Source of the DNA: Sweltsa coloradensis
Lineage: Eukaryota; Arthropoda; Insecta; Plecoptera; Chloroperlidae
Reading direction: 5' to 3'
Assembly: GCA_024449915.1 (NCBI GenBank)
Contig: JAMZAV010000440.1
Location: 1 to 64,000, forward strand
DNA length: 64,000 nt
The translations under genes and the position numbers were made by a program. Positions 10,228 to 21,150 of the stretch are shown piece by piece. The stretch's first letter is position 1, and every line of letters begins with the position of its first letter. The notes below the pieces were generated by a model. It was not told where the DNA came from. It searched no databases and saw nothing but the letters and a program-made list of their open reading frames with translations.

Positions 10228-10722
10228 TAGGGATGGGCAAATGCATTGTACTTTCCTAAACGTGCACACTCTTGGCTGTCAGCGCGTGTACACGTACACA
10301 TTGTTATGTTTGCCACTTGCTAAAAAAAAAAAATTGATTTACAGTACACGATCTATTTTATTGGTGTAGCGCCTATTCACGGTCAGCTGGTAGCGATCGA
10401 GTCTGGTAAGTACGTCTCTGCGCAGGTCCCGAGTTCCGTGTGATGATGCAAGACGCGACGCGTCAGTCCGACCTACACGGAGAGCTGTAGAGATAGCACT
10501 TTGTCTCACTATACGCCTTCTGCGCAGTGCGCCTGCTGTCAGTCTGGAAGACAGAGCTATCAAGACAGGCTCGCTCCTCTCTCGTGAGGCAAGGCCGGCC
10601 CGCCCGGCTGGCCGCACACAGCATAGGGACACGCACACACGTTTATTATTTTCGTAGAAACAGTAAACGTGTAATTGCATTAAAACGTGTCACGTTTACA
10701 CGTGTACACTATCCCATCCCTA
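10228..10722. mobile_element. hAT-type MITE, 495 bp
   Basis: TAGGGATGGG at the left is inverted as CCCATCCCTA at the right, flanked by 8-bp repeats ATTAAAAG (10,220-10,227) and ATTGAAAG (10,723-10,730), a 7/8 match. The interior is GC-richer than its surroundings. Open frames there have no homology I recognise. Confidence 0.85.
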
Positions 10723-10778
10723 ATTGAAAGTGATTAATCCTCGATGTAATATTCGTTTTAAAATGGGCTTAAAACTAC
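10695..10778 (+). repeat. Segment duplicated at 11,091-11,174
   Basis: About 84 bp, made of the right end of the preceding MITE plus its flank, is repeated almost exactly at 11,091-11,174, directly abutting the mitochondrial insertion. It looks like local template copying during end joining. Confidence 0.8.
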
Positions 10779-11090
10779 GAGCAAATTAGAATGTCACTGC
10801 CACTTATCGGAAATGATAGTTTCTTTAGTTCCCACCCGCTTCCACCGAGTAACGTCAAAGTACCATCAATATCAACATCAACATCAATATCAATATGTTT
10901 GGGCCAGGAATTTTGTGGTCTTGGTAGATCTGTATTAACTCTATTGCAAGCCATAGGCTACCCAAGATGCATCTACTTTTATATAATTAAATTTTCAATA
11001 TATTTCAATAACCTCTCACAATACAATTAAACTATCATTCAAAAAATTTAATCGATAACCTCTACAAAAACTTAAATTAAAAAAAATGAT

Positions 11091-11174
11091 TTACACGTGT
11101 ACACTATCCCATCCCTAATTGAAAGTGATTAATCCTCGATGTAATATTCGTTTTAAAATGGGTTTAAAACTACT
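11091..11174 (+). repeat. Second copy of the 84-bp segment at the mtDNA junction
   Basis: It matches 10,695-10,778 with about two differences, then switches abruptly to COX1 sequence at about 11,174. Confidence 0.8.
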
Positions 11175-11205
11175 AATTATTGCGGTACCCACGGGTATTA
11201 AATTT
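11174..11205 (+). pseudogene. COX1: Mitochondrial COX1 insertion, left piece
   Basis: In the invertebrate mitochondrial code this reads IIAVPTGIK, the COX1 segment just upstream of the KIFSWLATLHG block that resumes at 11,763. It is cut by a TIR element with a duplicated TAAA(A)TTT target. Confidence 0.85.
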
Positions 11206-11762
11206 GGTACTTGTTCATTAACGGGACCCCCTCCAAAAAATGTAAAAATTCAGTAAAAACATTACATTAGACATTAGACAATCATAACTACTACATCTAC
11301 TCCATCTGAGTTTCAGGAGGTCAGGAAAACACAATTATTACGAACAAAGCCTCGAAAACATCCTTTCCGGCTACATACTTTGCGCCAGGAGTGACACGGC
11401 CTACGCCAACATACTCCACATACAAAACCTTTAACGTCGCTATTTTAAATATAAAGGACTGTCAATGGAAAAGTACTTTCGTTTAAAATAGCGACGTTAA
11501 AGGTTTTGAAGGTTCATTTGGTGTCCGTGAACATCAATGTCAGCTGCACGGCGACGACTGCTCTCATGTAGGCCTACGCGTTCCAATGGACTGTACTCGC
11601 CCGAGTCACGTTGAATGTGCGAGTCAAGTTCACTGTCAGAGTCATATTCAACTCCTCACAAGTTGTAATTATTTATTGTAAACAGAAATAAGTAAAAAAA
11701 AAACGACGATGGGGGACCAATTAACAAAAAATTGAGGGGGGTCCCGTTAATGAACAAGTACC
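11206..11762. mobile_element. hAT-like TIR element inside the mtDNA insertion
   Basis: A 26-bp perfect TIR begins GGTACTTGTTCATTAACGGG and its inverse ends at 11,762. The flanks are TAAATTT (11,199-11,205) and TAAAATTT (11,763-11,770); removing the element and one copy restores the COX1 codons GGT ATT AAA ATT TTC AGT. The 8-bp target suggests a hAT relation. It contains a palindromic MITE (11,414-11,513). No transposase is visible. Confidence 0.88.
11414..11513. mobile_element. Palindromic MITE P, copy 1
   Basis: AAAACCTTTAACGTCGCTAT is inverted as ATAGCGACGTTAAAGGTTTT around a core containing AAAGTACTTTC. The same hairpin occurs at 57,767-57,868 and 63,720-63,863. Confidence 0.88.
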
Positions 11763-12366
<604 letters not shown>

Positions 12367-12569
12367 ATATTAAAAATTAATATTTCCTAATAGGGAACCT
12401 AAGTTTTGAAGGCGGGAAGGAAATTGGTTCTCTCTGGTCTCAGCGCCCATAAGAATTAGCATGGTACGAAAATGTAACTCGCCGTATCTTTTGACTTGCG
12501 CAAAAGAAATCTAAACCAGAACATCACAATGCATATTCTGTAAAGAAAAGGCATTCTATTTCTGTGATG
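12367..12569 (+). other. COX1 3' flank and unassigned spacer
   Basis: After the COX1 stop, a few bases resembling the start of the tRNA-Leu gene (TTTCCTAATAGG) are followed by about 170 bp that I cannot assign. Confidence 0.4.
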
Positions 12570-13010
12570 ACGTTCTAATCAAACTATTATGTTAATGGCC
12601 CATGTTCTCCATGGCGCATATTGCTATTGATAGCGGATACCAATGAGTACCAGCCTACTTTACGGTCTAACTTATAAACCCTCCTGGTGCTAAAGATTCC
12701 AGTTTTATCACATTAGATATTTTATGGAGTAACTTAACATTCTTACAACAGTGTCTACAGAGACAGCAGTGGATACCAGACGTTATGCTGATATCCAGGA
12801 CGCTTACGCCTTTAATGAGCTCAGTTGAAGTTGGTCAACATTGTATATGTAGAGTTTACTTAACTTCAAAGAAGAATGCATTAATATTATAGAGCAATTG
12901 CATTTCCCCTAGAAATAATACTTCAATTGAATATTAAATTCCCGTCCAGTACGGGTTCCGCGTTTCGATTACCAACATTTTAACGGGTAATCGCAACCTA
13001 GCTTTAACAT
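12570..13010 (+). pseudogene. COX1: Decayed second copy of COX1 3' part (NUMT copy B)
   Basis: The order of matching words parallels copy A: TATAAACCCTC, CTAAAGATTC, GGAGTAACTTAACATTCTT, CCAGACGCTTAC, ACTTCAATTGAAT. They are separated by many small indels and substitutions. It runs straight into the tRNA-Leu and COX2 sequences. It is far more degraded than copy A although it lies beside it, so either it is an older insertion or it was assembled from error-rich reads. Confidence 0.72.
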
Positions 13011-13021
13011 AAAAAAAGATT

Positions 13022-13089
13022 TTCCTATATGGCAGAATAGTGCAATGGATTTAAGCTCCAAATATGAAGGTTTGACCATCTATTAGGAA
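13022..13089 (+). tRNA. trnL2: Mitochondrial tRNA-Leu(UUR)-like sequence in NUMT
   Basis: The D-arm region TGGCAGAATAGTGCA, the anticodon arm GGATTTAAGCTCC (anticodon TAA) and a nearly complementary acceptor (TTCCTAT with TTAGGAA) fit arthropod tRNA-Leu(UUR). Its place between COX1 and COX2 is the pancrustacean arrangement. It is a nuclear copy and not expected to function. Confidence 0.85.
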
Positions 13090-13099
13090 TATATAACTA

Positions 13100-13340
13100 A
13101 TGGCAACATGAGCTAATTTAAGTCTTCAAGATAGCGCCTCACCAATAATAGAACAATTAAAATTCTTCCATGATCACGCCCTTTTAATTATAATTATAAT
13201 TACTACGTTAGTTAGATATTTAATAGCAACACTATTTTTTAATTCAAATATTAACCGATTTCTTTTAGATGGTCAAACCATTGAAGTTATTTGAACTATC
13301 CTCCCGGCAATTACTTTAGTCTTTATTGCCCTTCCAAGAA
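13100..13340 (+). pseudogene. COX2: Mitochondrial COX2 5' part (NUMT), intact frame
   Basis: From ATG at 13,100 the mitochondrial code gives [20 protein letters not shown] and continues through [16 protein letters not shown] to IALPS, the start of cytochrome oxidase subunit II with its first two membrane helices. It stops mid-gene at about 13,340, where nuclear sequence begins. No frame break is visible. Confidence 0.93.
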
Positions 13341-13359
13341 AAAACTTTTTAATCGTATG

Positions 13360-13600
13360 CACAGTTATTTATTTTGGTGGTCACTTTCGTCGGATCCGTG
13401 ATACGCGGCGATATTTTCGCGGAGCCCGTGATGATGTCACCCGCCCGCCTCACGCCACGGAACGATGTATTTCGCAACGTTGGGTCGTCTTCTGTTGACC
13501 ATACTGCTTGCTGGCCTGCCTTTCTGTACGATCGGCGTCTGGCGGGAGAGGGAGGGACAGTAGGGGGACCGCTCTGTTAACTGTCTAGTGAGTTATCGAT
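13360..13600 (+). other. GC-rich open stretch, unassigned
   Basis: A 68-codon open frame starts at 13,374 (VVTFVGSVIRGDIFAEPV...) in a CpG-containing stretch unlike its AT-rich neighbours. I recognise no family. It could be an exon, a transposon fragment or foreign DNA carried with the mitochondrial insertion. Confidence 0.25.
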
Positions 13601-13700
13601 TCCTCCAATTTGGAATCGTTGCAGACAGGAATCGATTCTGCCATGTCATCCCTACTGAGGATGTGCCAAGGCACTAAAAGCAAGTTTGAATAATACTTAC

Positions 13701-13943
13701 AAAATAGCAGCAGCTCAATGTTATATTTCAGCCGCCGGGTCATGAAAATAACCTCCCCTATGACAGGCACGTGGGGATGAGTGATTTGTTCACCATGGCG
13801 ACCATGTAGTTCTTGAAACGCAGAATCCGGTGGTAGATGTCGAGCTCGGATAGGTTTGTCTTGTGGATACACATCTGTTGCTGCAGCTGAACCTCCCGGA
13901 CCCGCCGTTGAATTTCGTACCACGTCAAGTTGTCCAGATCATT
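13701..13943 (-). CDS. ATG9: ATG9 exon (core domain), with a frameshift
   Basis: On the minus strand, acceptor CTTTAG is followed by DNLTWYEIQRRVREVQ, MCIHKTNLSELDIYHRIL and RFKNYMVAMVNKSLIP, which match the highly conserved ATG9 core (family pattern TWxEVQxRI, CIHKRELTELDIYHRILR, VNKSLLP). The frame then shifts and resumes as HVPVIGEVIFMTRRLKYNIE, matching the family's GLGEVVFFTRGLKYNFE. Between SLIP and HVP about ten nucleotides (three residues plus one base) are missing relative to the family. Donor GTAAGT follows 13,701 in phase 1. ATG9 is the multispanning lipid scramblase on vesicles that seed autophagosomes. The break is a sequencing error, an allele or a sign of a pseudogene. Confidence 0.9.
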
Positions 13944-14563
13944 CTAAAGAAAGAAACAAAAACAATAAATTGATAATTAATAACAAGGGGTGTTTGTAAT
14001 TGGTTTTATTTTTATTTATTTTTATGTGTACAAATGTTCTGCATATTTATTTATTTATTTAAGTAAGCCTTCTACAGTGTTCACTCATATGCATGTCATA
14101 TAGACATGCATATATGTTATCATTAGGCTTATCAGCAAAGTTACTTTATCCACAGGCATTCAATATTCCTTAAAAATTAGATATCCACACCAGTCAGCAC
14201 AACCAGTGACATCTAAAACTCTAGTTAATTATTCATGAGTCATGACTTGCCCTAGATTTGAACCAGACCCGGGTGTCAAAAACATAAAAGCTGCCCTCTT
14301 GCTGTTGCTGACCCAAAGCACCCCTAAGAAAAAAGATCTAGAGAAAAAGGAAGGGTGGATTCACTGGATTGTCACATTAACAGTTCCAAGGGGCTTCCCT
14401 CAATAGGTTACAGGGATTGGGCAACAAAGACGCCGTCTGACCCTAGATCCAGCCCATGTTCCACTGTTGGGCTCCTTAGCTAGTTTCTTTTTTTGCATTT
14501 TTCTCGACAAACGGTTAGAGCTACAGCCAAACAGACAGTTATTTGTAAATTCCGTTAGCTTAC

Positions 14564-14745
14564 GTCGTTGATTTTAAGAGCGGTGTTGAAGAATGCTTTG
14601 ATGTCCAAAAACTGGAAGAGATGGTAGACAACCTTGACAACCCTCAGCAACCAAAAGACGATCGCCACGATGATGCAGATCCAGATTAACCCTCCGAGGC
14701 TGGCAATGCATTGTTCCCACGGGATGACTGCGTTATCTTGTGCAG
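14564..14745 (-). CDS. ATG9: ATG9 exon upstream of the previous one (TM segment)
   Basis: The minus strand reads ...NAVIPWEQCIASLGG, then the hydrophobic helix LIWICIIVAIVFWLLRVVKV, then VYHLFQFLDIKAFFNTALKI, ending at a phase-0 donor (GTAAGC). This fits the ATG9 stretch just before the TWxEVQ block (family pattern FWxxRLIKxxYN...xIxxFYxxALxI), and the next exon downstream is exactly the one that should follow. The acceptor is placed at CACTCAG because the frame is closed upstream. No further ATG9 exons were found on either side within the window. Confidence 0.85.
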
Positions 14746-14799
14746 CTGAGTGGTGTTTTCAACATTATCCCTGGAATACAATACAATCCAGTGAGTTTA

Positions 14800-16040
14800 A
14801 TTTGCGTAAGAAACAAAAACAAATTGAAATTAAAAATTAAAATATTAAATTAAATTTGGTCTTTGATAGACAGACCTAGGCCTACAATACCTATTATTAG
14901 GCCCTACTGCATGTTTACATGTAAAGATAGAAATTAGTTTTTGTTTTCTTTAAGACAACATTCAGTAAACTCTCTTTAATTCAAAATGATTACCAACAAG
15001 CCTAATAATCAATAATCAATAAATAATAACAATAATAATAATAATAATTAATAATCAATGGGAAGTACAAAATATTTCTTCATAATATAGCCCCAGCGTC
15101 GAGCGTCCGCCCACTTATTATTTTAGAAATTAACCACTGGAAATAGGTAAACATGATCATGTTTAACAAAAAAAAAAATAGGTAAGTGAGAAGCTACCAA
15201 GTAGACCTATAGAAAAATGCCTGTTAATGTAAGTGATTTCAAGGAAGCACGACATAGTTGCCTACGTGTAGGCCTATAGGCTTTGCTCACTCAACGAGTG
15301 ATGTAGACTATATAGCCTAATGTACCATATAGGTAGGTAGGGCCTAATGTAAATATATAATAAATAGGTGAGATAGGATCAGTGGATCGCTACTAGTAGC
15401 GTGCTACTTGTAACATGTTACTTTTTTAAGTAGCGTGGACGGTACCACGATACTTTTGGAAATGTAGTAAAGTAGAGAGTAGCAAGCTAGGCTTACTATT
15501 AACAGGTAGCTGTAATGTAAAATCGACACTACTCTCATTTTGCAATAGGCCCTAATGCAATTAAACCATTACTGTTGCAAAAATCAATTATTATTAGACA
15601 GAGGCCTAATGTACTCGCAAATTCTTTTCACATACTTCTCGCCGGCCAGCTGGAGTTCGATCGAACGCGCACCTTGTTCACGCATCTTTGGATCTATCTG
15701 GCGTTTACGAGATGAATTTCCTCAGCCGCGCTACTCGCTGAAGAACAGACGGACAGAAGGCTGATACAAATGCGCGTGCGCGGCTGGTAAAAACTCATCT
15801 TTCGTAGCAAAAGCTCCATTTGTTAACCGATTTTTGTACCTAATAGACGGGGAAAACATATTAGGCCTACATAGGCTGCTGGGCTCGCCCCGCAAATACA
15901 GGCCTGCGTGTTCTTTAAATTTGATCTTGAGAGTCGTGCGTTGAGTCACTTAGGCCTACATTGTGCAGAATATTATCGTGAAGGGCACTCCATAAGTAGA
16001 TGTGATCTGATATGCATTCTTTTCTCATCACACCTGGACA
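14800..16040. other. No clear gene
   Basis: AT-rich simple sequence (about 15,000-15,060), TAGGCCTA words, and TAC/AGTAGC-like repeats near 15,390-15,520 that recur at 16,930-17,090. A GC-rich stretch at 15,640-15,800 is open on both strands without recognisable motifs. Confidence 0.45.
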
Positions 16041-16048
16041 TACGGCAT

Positions 16049-16731
16049 TAGGGTTGCCAGATTAGGGAAACTGAAATACGGGACAGTACTTTGGTCAAAT
16101 GGAACTGGGGTGTCCCCAGCCGCCGGAGTCGAAATTTTTTTGAGGTTAAGATTTTTGGGGAAGGGCTTAAAACGCATTTGAGAGTGGTTCTGTGAAAATT
16201 TTGAAGCAATATAGGCTACTGAAAGAAATAGAGAGCTTATCAGATAAGTTTTTTTTTAAGGTAGTGCCTCCCATTTTTTTCAAGGAAGTACATGACAGAG
16301 ACCGTTTTTTGGGGGGTTGGCGTCGCAGCTCCATCAATGTTACCTACATCTTCGTCACTCATTTTTAATGTTTATCACTGTCTGTCACTGACTCACCGAG
16401 TTCGATTGCGATCGTAGCCCATCCCATGGTTTGGTTACAAAACACTCCTATGTATCGGATTACGGCTAGAGTGACTCGCTACAATGACTCACCGGCATCA
16501 CCGCGCATCTTTGCCCACTACCAGCAGCGGCAAACTGGTCAGGCACCAACTGATAGGCCGCGGGGAAGGGATTGGTAACTATACGCCCGCGCGCCTTTTG
16601 AAAAAGCGGTGCACGGACTACTTTATTCTAAATATGTGATATACTGATCAATGGGTTACAGTATAAGGGACGTGGGAAACGCCCATCAAATATGGGATTT
16701 CCCGGGTAATACGGGACACCTGGCAACCCTA
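16049..16731. mobile_element. hAT-type element family G, copy 2 (683 bp)
   Basis: TIRs TAGGGTTGCCAG and CTGGCAACCCTA are flanked by a perfect 8-bp duplication TACGGCAT (16,041-16,048 and 16,732-16,739). It is highly similar along its length to 8,598-9,344 apart from small indels. Confidence 0.92.
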
Positions 16732-17104
16732 TACGGCATTAGGAAACAATGTTGCTCGCCAAGCAACTAATTGGCTGGTCATTCTTTCAACCTCCTACAT
16801 TGGCCAGTGGCAGTTGTATTGAAGCATGAAGCATAAGTTGAATATTGTAATTGCTTTATTGCAACAGGCCAGGGCCTACACCCTAATGAACATAAACAAA
16901 ATTTTACTCTAGTTTGTGGTAAAAATAAACACGAAAGTAGCTGTAAAGTAGCGTCACTACTATTTTAAAGTAGCAGCAGAAGTAGCAAGCTACTTAAGAA
17001 TGAAAGTAGCTTAAAAAGTAGTTAATCTACTTTCAAAGGTCATGTAGCTGTAGCTGTAGCTCTGTAGGTAGCAGTGCAACTTTTAAAAAGTAGCTTTAAC
17101 AACA

Positions 17105-17345
17105 CTGGATAGGATCCAACAGCTTACTTTCAAAAAGTGATGGTGGCTGCTGAATTTCCTGAAGAATAGTACCCTAGGCTAATATATATTATGCCTACAA
17201 AACACCCTGTCAGTGAACAAGACCTCGTGTCGAAACGTCTCTTGTTTTTCTGTGTTTTGAATATATTTAGGCTATGTTACTATTCTTCAGGAAAATCCCA
17301 ATTCCCATATCGATTGTAAAATTGATCAGTTTGGATGCTAATAAA
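17105..17345. mobile_element. Penelope-like element end
   Basis: The GGATCCAACAGCTTAC end is inverted again at 19,187-19,235. A GTGAACAAGAC ... GTCGAAACGTC segment (about 17,213-17,243) resembles the terminal motif of the Penelope fragment at 39,990-40,030. An inverted pair, TTTCCTGAAGAATAGTA and TACTATTCTTCAGGAAA (17,147-17,297), makes a hairpin. I see no RT domain here. Confidence 0.45.
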
Positions 17346-17352
17346 TAAATAA

Positions 17353-17457
17353 ATACATACATACATACATACATACATACATACATACATACATACATAC
17401 ATACATACATACATACATACATACATACATACATACATACATACATAGGCCTACATA
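17353..17457 (+). repeat. CATA tetranucleotide microsatellite
   Basis: About 25 uninterrupted CATA/TACA units, continued on the far side of an inserted element at 19,120-19,185. Confidence 0.97.
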
Positions 17458-17460
17458 CAT

Positions 17461-19119
17461 GGGTCATTCTCAAATAAAATGACCCTTGTGCTGTCCCACC
17501 TTAATATTTTTTTTTTTTTAGATCAAGATATTGATTTGCATAAATTTTGGTTGTACATTTTCAGAATACTTAGGCTATAGTTTTTATTAGCTCCATGAAT
17601 TTTTGCACTTCTATCTTGTAAGGCCTATCTTTAATTCACTATTACGTAATGCAAAATGTGCTAAAGCATATGTCCCTATCCACAAAACCAGAAGTGTTTC
17701 AGTAAGCTGTTTGGATTTTTCACTTAATACTATTTTAATCCCTTGGTGAAATTGAAAGCAGAAATAATAATTAAGTAATCGATGTTTAAGACATTTTTAT
17801 ATAATAACATTTTCCAAGAAATATCAAGTAAGGAGTGTTCGTCCCCACTGTGGTAATAATATTGATGTCATGACCGTTACCGTGCAAAAAACAAATAAAA
17901 ATAAAGTGTAGAAGGCAGTGGATCAATGAAGAAGAACAAGAACAAGAGTCCATGATATGACACCATTGAAGTTTGTTTGATTTTTCAATGATATCTGTTA
18001 AAATTGAGAAGGGAACAAATAAACGGCGAGTATTTTAATTATTGGTCATGAATGTTACCAAGTTAAGATCATTAATTTTTAATTTTATCTTTGATTAAAC
18101 ACTATAATTATTACAATCAAGTTCCAAATCCTAGAAAACACAACCCTACTTTTATGCACATGGCATTTGTACTGATATTTATTTATGAATATAAAAATGT
18201 CATGACCGTTACTTGTCAGGTAGGCCTATGTTACTTTCAAAAAGTAACATTACCAAGGGCATCGTGGATTACTGCATTAATTTCCTGCAACTGTAGATGT
18301 GTTTTGAAGGGAGAGGTTGTAATTCATTGCCATACTCAAAAGTAACAAAACACTTGTTTTTATTGATTTTCAGTGATCACATTGTCAAGAATGTTACTTT
18401 TTGTCAAGACCGTTACCCGTAGTGTCTCTTTACTTTAAACTCAACACAAACTTGTTGGATTAGATGGATTTTATCTTTAGGTTGACTGGTTTGTACACAT
18501 ACAAGCAACATGATCTTAGAAAAAAATTATTACTGTTAGAAAAGTAACTTTTTTGTCAAGACTGTTATTTTTTGTCAACACCGTTACCCGAGCTAATTAT
18601 TAAATTAGTAAGTCTTATTTAAAGTTTAAAATAACTGAATCACATTTTTAATCTTATTTATAATATTAATACTTCATTGCTAACAGTGATCTTGATAAAA
18701 TTTGATTTGCCATTTGTCCATTATTAGTAAGTTAATTACCAGGTTTTGAAATTTGAGTAACATTCTTGACATTTTGGTATTATAAAAAGTGATTAAAATA
18801 AAAATGAATATTTTATTGAATGTATTAGTTTTGTGTGATAATGTAACTAAAACTATTGTGCACATGAATATAGATTTAATAAATAACTTCTTACATCAAT
18901 CTTATTTTTATGTCCGGTAACAGTCATGACATTTTCGTACACTTGGATTGATGAAAATGCTCGTATGTAAAACATTTTTGTTTTTTTAGATAAACCCTTT
19001 TAGGGCTGTAAGAACAAATTATTGGATAATGTATTGTTAAAGGAGGCATCCAATTTTATGTTATAATTTTTTCTTGCAAGCATTTTTTTCAATATGGTCA
19101 TTACGTTTGAGAATGACCC
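17461..19119. mobile_element. TIR element, 1,659 bp, inserted in the CATA microsatellite
   Basis: GGGTCATTCTCAAA at the left is inverted as TTTGAGAATGACCC at the right. Both flanks are ACATACAT, but they are microsatellite, so the target length cannot be fixed. A motif close to GTCATGACCGTTAC recurs about six times inside in both orientations (for example 17,868, 18,197, 18,402, 18,581 and 18,917 inverted). No ORF with transposase motifs. Confidence 0.72.
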
Positions 19120-19186
19120 ACATACATACACATACATACATAGGCTACATACATACATAGGGTACATACATAGCCTACATACAATT

Positions 19187-19240
19187 CAGCAGCCACCATC
19201 ACTTTTCAAAGGTAAGCTGTTGGATCTTATCTCACACCAA
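19187..19240. repeat. Inverted copy of the 17,105 Penelope-like end
   Basis: The reverse complement reads GATCCAACAGCTTACC and AGTGATGGTGGCTGCTGAAT, matching 17,106-17,152. A related GGTAAGCTGTTGG word ends the Penelope fragment at about 40,107. Confidence 0.65.
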
Positions 19241-19506
19241 TATACTACAGCCGATTGGCATTCTTTCTACATAACCTAAATGTAGAATATAATAATGTAA
19301 TTATTAGTATACATCTAGCCTATCCTATCTTGTATTAGTAAAGTAGTTTGTTATTGAAAATTATTCAATGTAAATAGGCCCTTATGAAGGGCATATAGCT
19401 TAGGCCTACCAACAATTCTGGCAATTTTTATGTTACGTTACACGTACTAGTTACGGCATCACATGTAATCCCACAGCTGCTAATAAATATACAATACAAT
19501 GGCCAC

Positions 19507-19766
19507 GTCTATACGTCCGCCAGGATGGCGGGCGTACAGCCTGCGGTTGCTTGCCCGTCTGACGGCGGACGGCCAAGAAGCGCATAGCTTAAGGATTTTG
19601 GGTGCGCTCTTATCGATTATATCCTAGAACTAGCGCGGCGTACTACAACTAGGCGGAGAGTTCGACTAACCTAACGAAAGTACACAGAGAACTTAATTAC
19701 GTCCACAAGCTCGGCGGGCGTACAGCCTGTGGTTGCTTGCCCGTCCGACCCGGCGGACGTATAGAC
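19507..19766. mobile_element. Small TIR element with internal direct repeat
   Basis: GTCTATACGTCCGCC is inverted as GGCGGACGTATAGAC at the right edge. A near-identical internal unit containing GGCGGGCGTACAGCCTG and GGTTGCTTGCCCGTC occurs at about 19,526 and 19,708. No clear target duplication. Confidence 0.68.
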
Positions 19767-20379
19767 ACTTCGCAATACAATACAGTATTAATACATGGTC
19801 TACTCCTTGTATTTAACACAGCAGGCAGTGGCAAAAAATTAACTAGTGATTAGGGTTAGGCCTAGATGCTTAATTCCAGACATGGACGTTTTTGCATTCT
19901 AACATCCGCACTCCGAATGTCGGAGAGCACAGAAATCATTTAGAACGCTCTGGATCACATTTAGGAGGCTCCATCTGTACATGGTACAGCAGGGAAATAG
20001 AGAAATACACATTTTTACACTCAAACGTCTATGTCGGGCTCGGGAACACAGCATTGGGAGCAACGTAGATGTAAAGAAGTTTACCAATGGAAAACCTACC
20101 CCAGTTTAGGCCTATACAAATCCAATAGGCCTACTGCTGCCCCATATAGGCTCCTTCAGGATAGGTCTCTAACCACCACCTTACCAACAACAGATATGAA
20201 CCTGAACGGAGCGTACAAATATCTAGGCCTAAAGGTGAATAAAAATTACCTCGTCCACTCTCAGGAACCACATGGATCATAATTTCTTGAGGGGTTTCAT
20301 CTCCTTCTCCAACTTATAAACCAAATGGTTGCAAAGGTTGGTAACTTGTTTCGAGAGTGGTTGTCATGATTGGAACTGC

Positions 20380-20712
20380 CTAGGCCTACTAGCCTAGGCC
20401 CCTAGGCCTATATCTATGCCTAGGGCATTGAATAACCAGTATTTGGATACACAAAGCCTAGGGCCTAGGCCCTAGGCCTGGAAAGAACACATCAGGGCTA
20501 ATTTTTTAAAAACAAGTAGGGCTAGGCTAGAATTTTAGCAAATAAGTATAACCAGTGAAAATGATAATAGTCCACACCTTTAAGTTACAGTTTCTCTAAG
20601 ACTTTAAATGTATGTTTCAGTCCTAGGCTATCTGTGAAAATCTAGGCCCTAGGCTACTAGGGCCTACTAGGCCTAGGCCTAGGCTAGACTAGGCTAGGCC
20701 TAGGCCCCCTAC
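20380..20712. repeat. TAGGCCTA-rich tracts
   Basis: Dense overlapping CCTAGG/TAGGCCTA words at 20,380-20,480 and 20,640-20,712, with a further tract at 21,298-21,362. Confidence 0.8.
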
Positions 20713-21059
20713 CCTACGACCCAACAACATTCACAAAGCATTGACAGCTGATTTGTGGATGTAAATAAACGTTCCGTTTACTTGGTGCTTTGTCAATTTC
20801 ACTTTATAATTTTGTATAAAGTTCCGAAAACACTTTCGTTTCTCTATTTTGTTGTAGCCTAATTTCTACATGATATTATGTAAAGTGCAAATTAATGAAT
20901 AGGCCTAGCCCCTAGGCCTCCTACAGTAAAAATTTATCAAAGATTTCGCAAGTAACCGCCGTCTGGATGTATCCAGACCACTGACGCCTGACGGTGCTTT
21001 TTTGTACCTCGACCTTCGATATGAGGTCGATAGTTGAAATATCGAAGTCGTTGCTAGCG

Positions 21060-21150
21060 CAACTCTTTTTTTTGGCGCAACTTGGCGTTGGCGACCGTGG
21101 TTGTGTCTTTTAGGTGAACCGCCATTACTGGATTTTCGAAACAGAATTCG
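21060..21150 (+). other. Possible 5' non-coding exon of the zinc-finger gene
   Basis: A GC-balanced stretch ends ACAGAATTCG before a consensus donor GTAAGTG at 21,151. The next acceptor of suitable quality on this strand is the one preceding the start-codon exon at 24,681. Assignment as the 5' UTR exon is inference. Confidence 0.35.

Noticed and set aside
17267..17473. Met-Tyr-Val repeat protein on the minus strand
   Set aside because: Translation of the CATA microsatellite.
20031..20282. LINE RT fragment (NGAYKYLGLKV-like)
   Set aside because: Only one short phrase resembles an RT thumb, without supporting motifs on either side.
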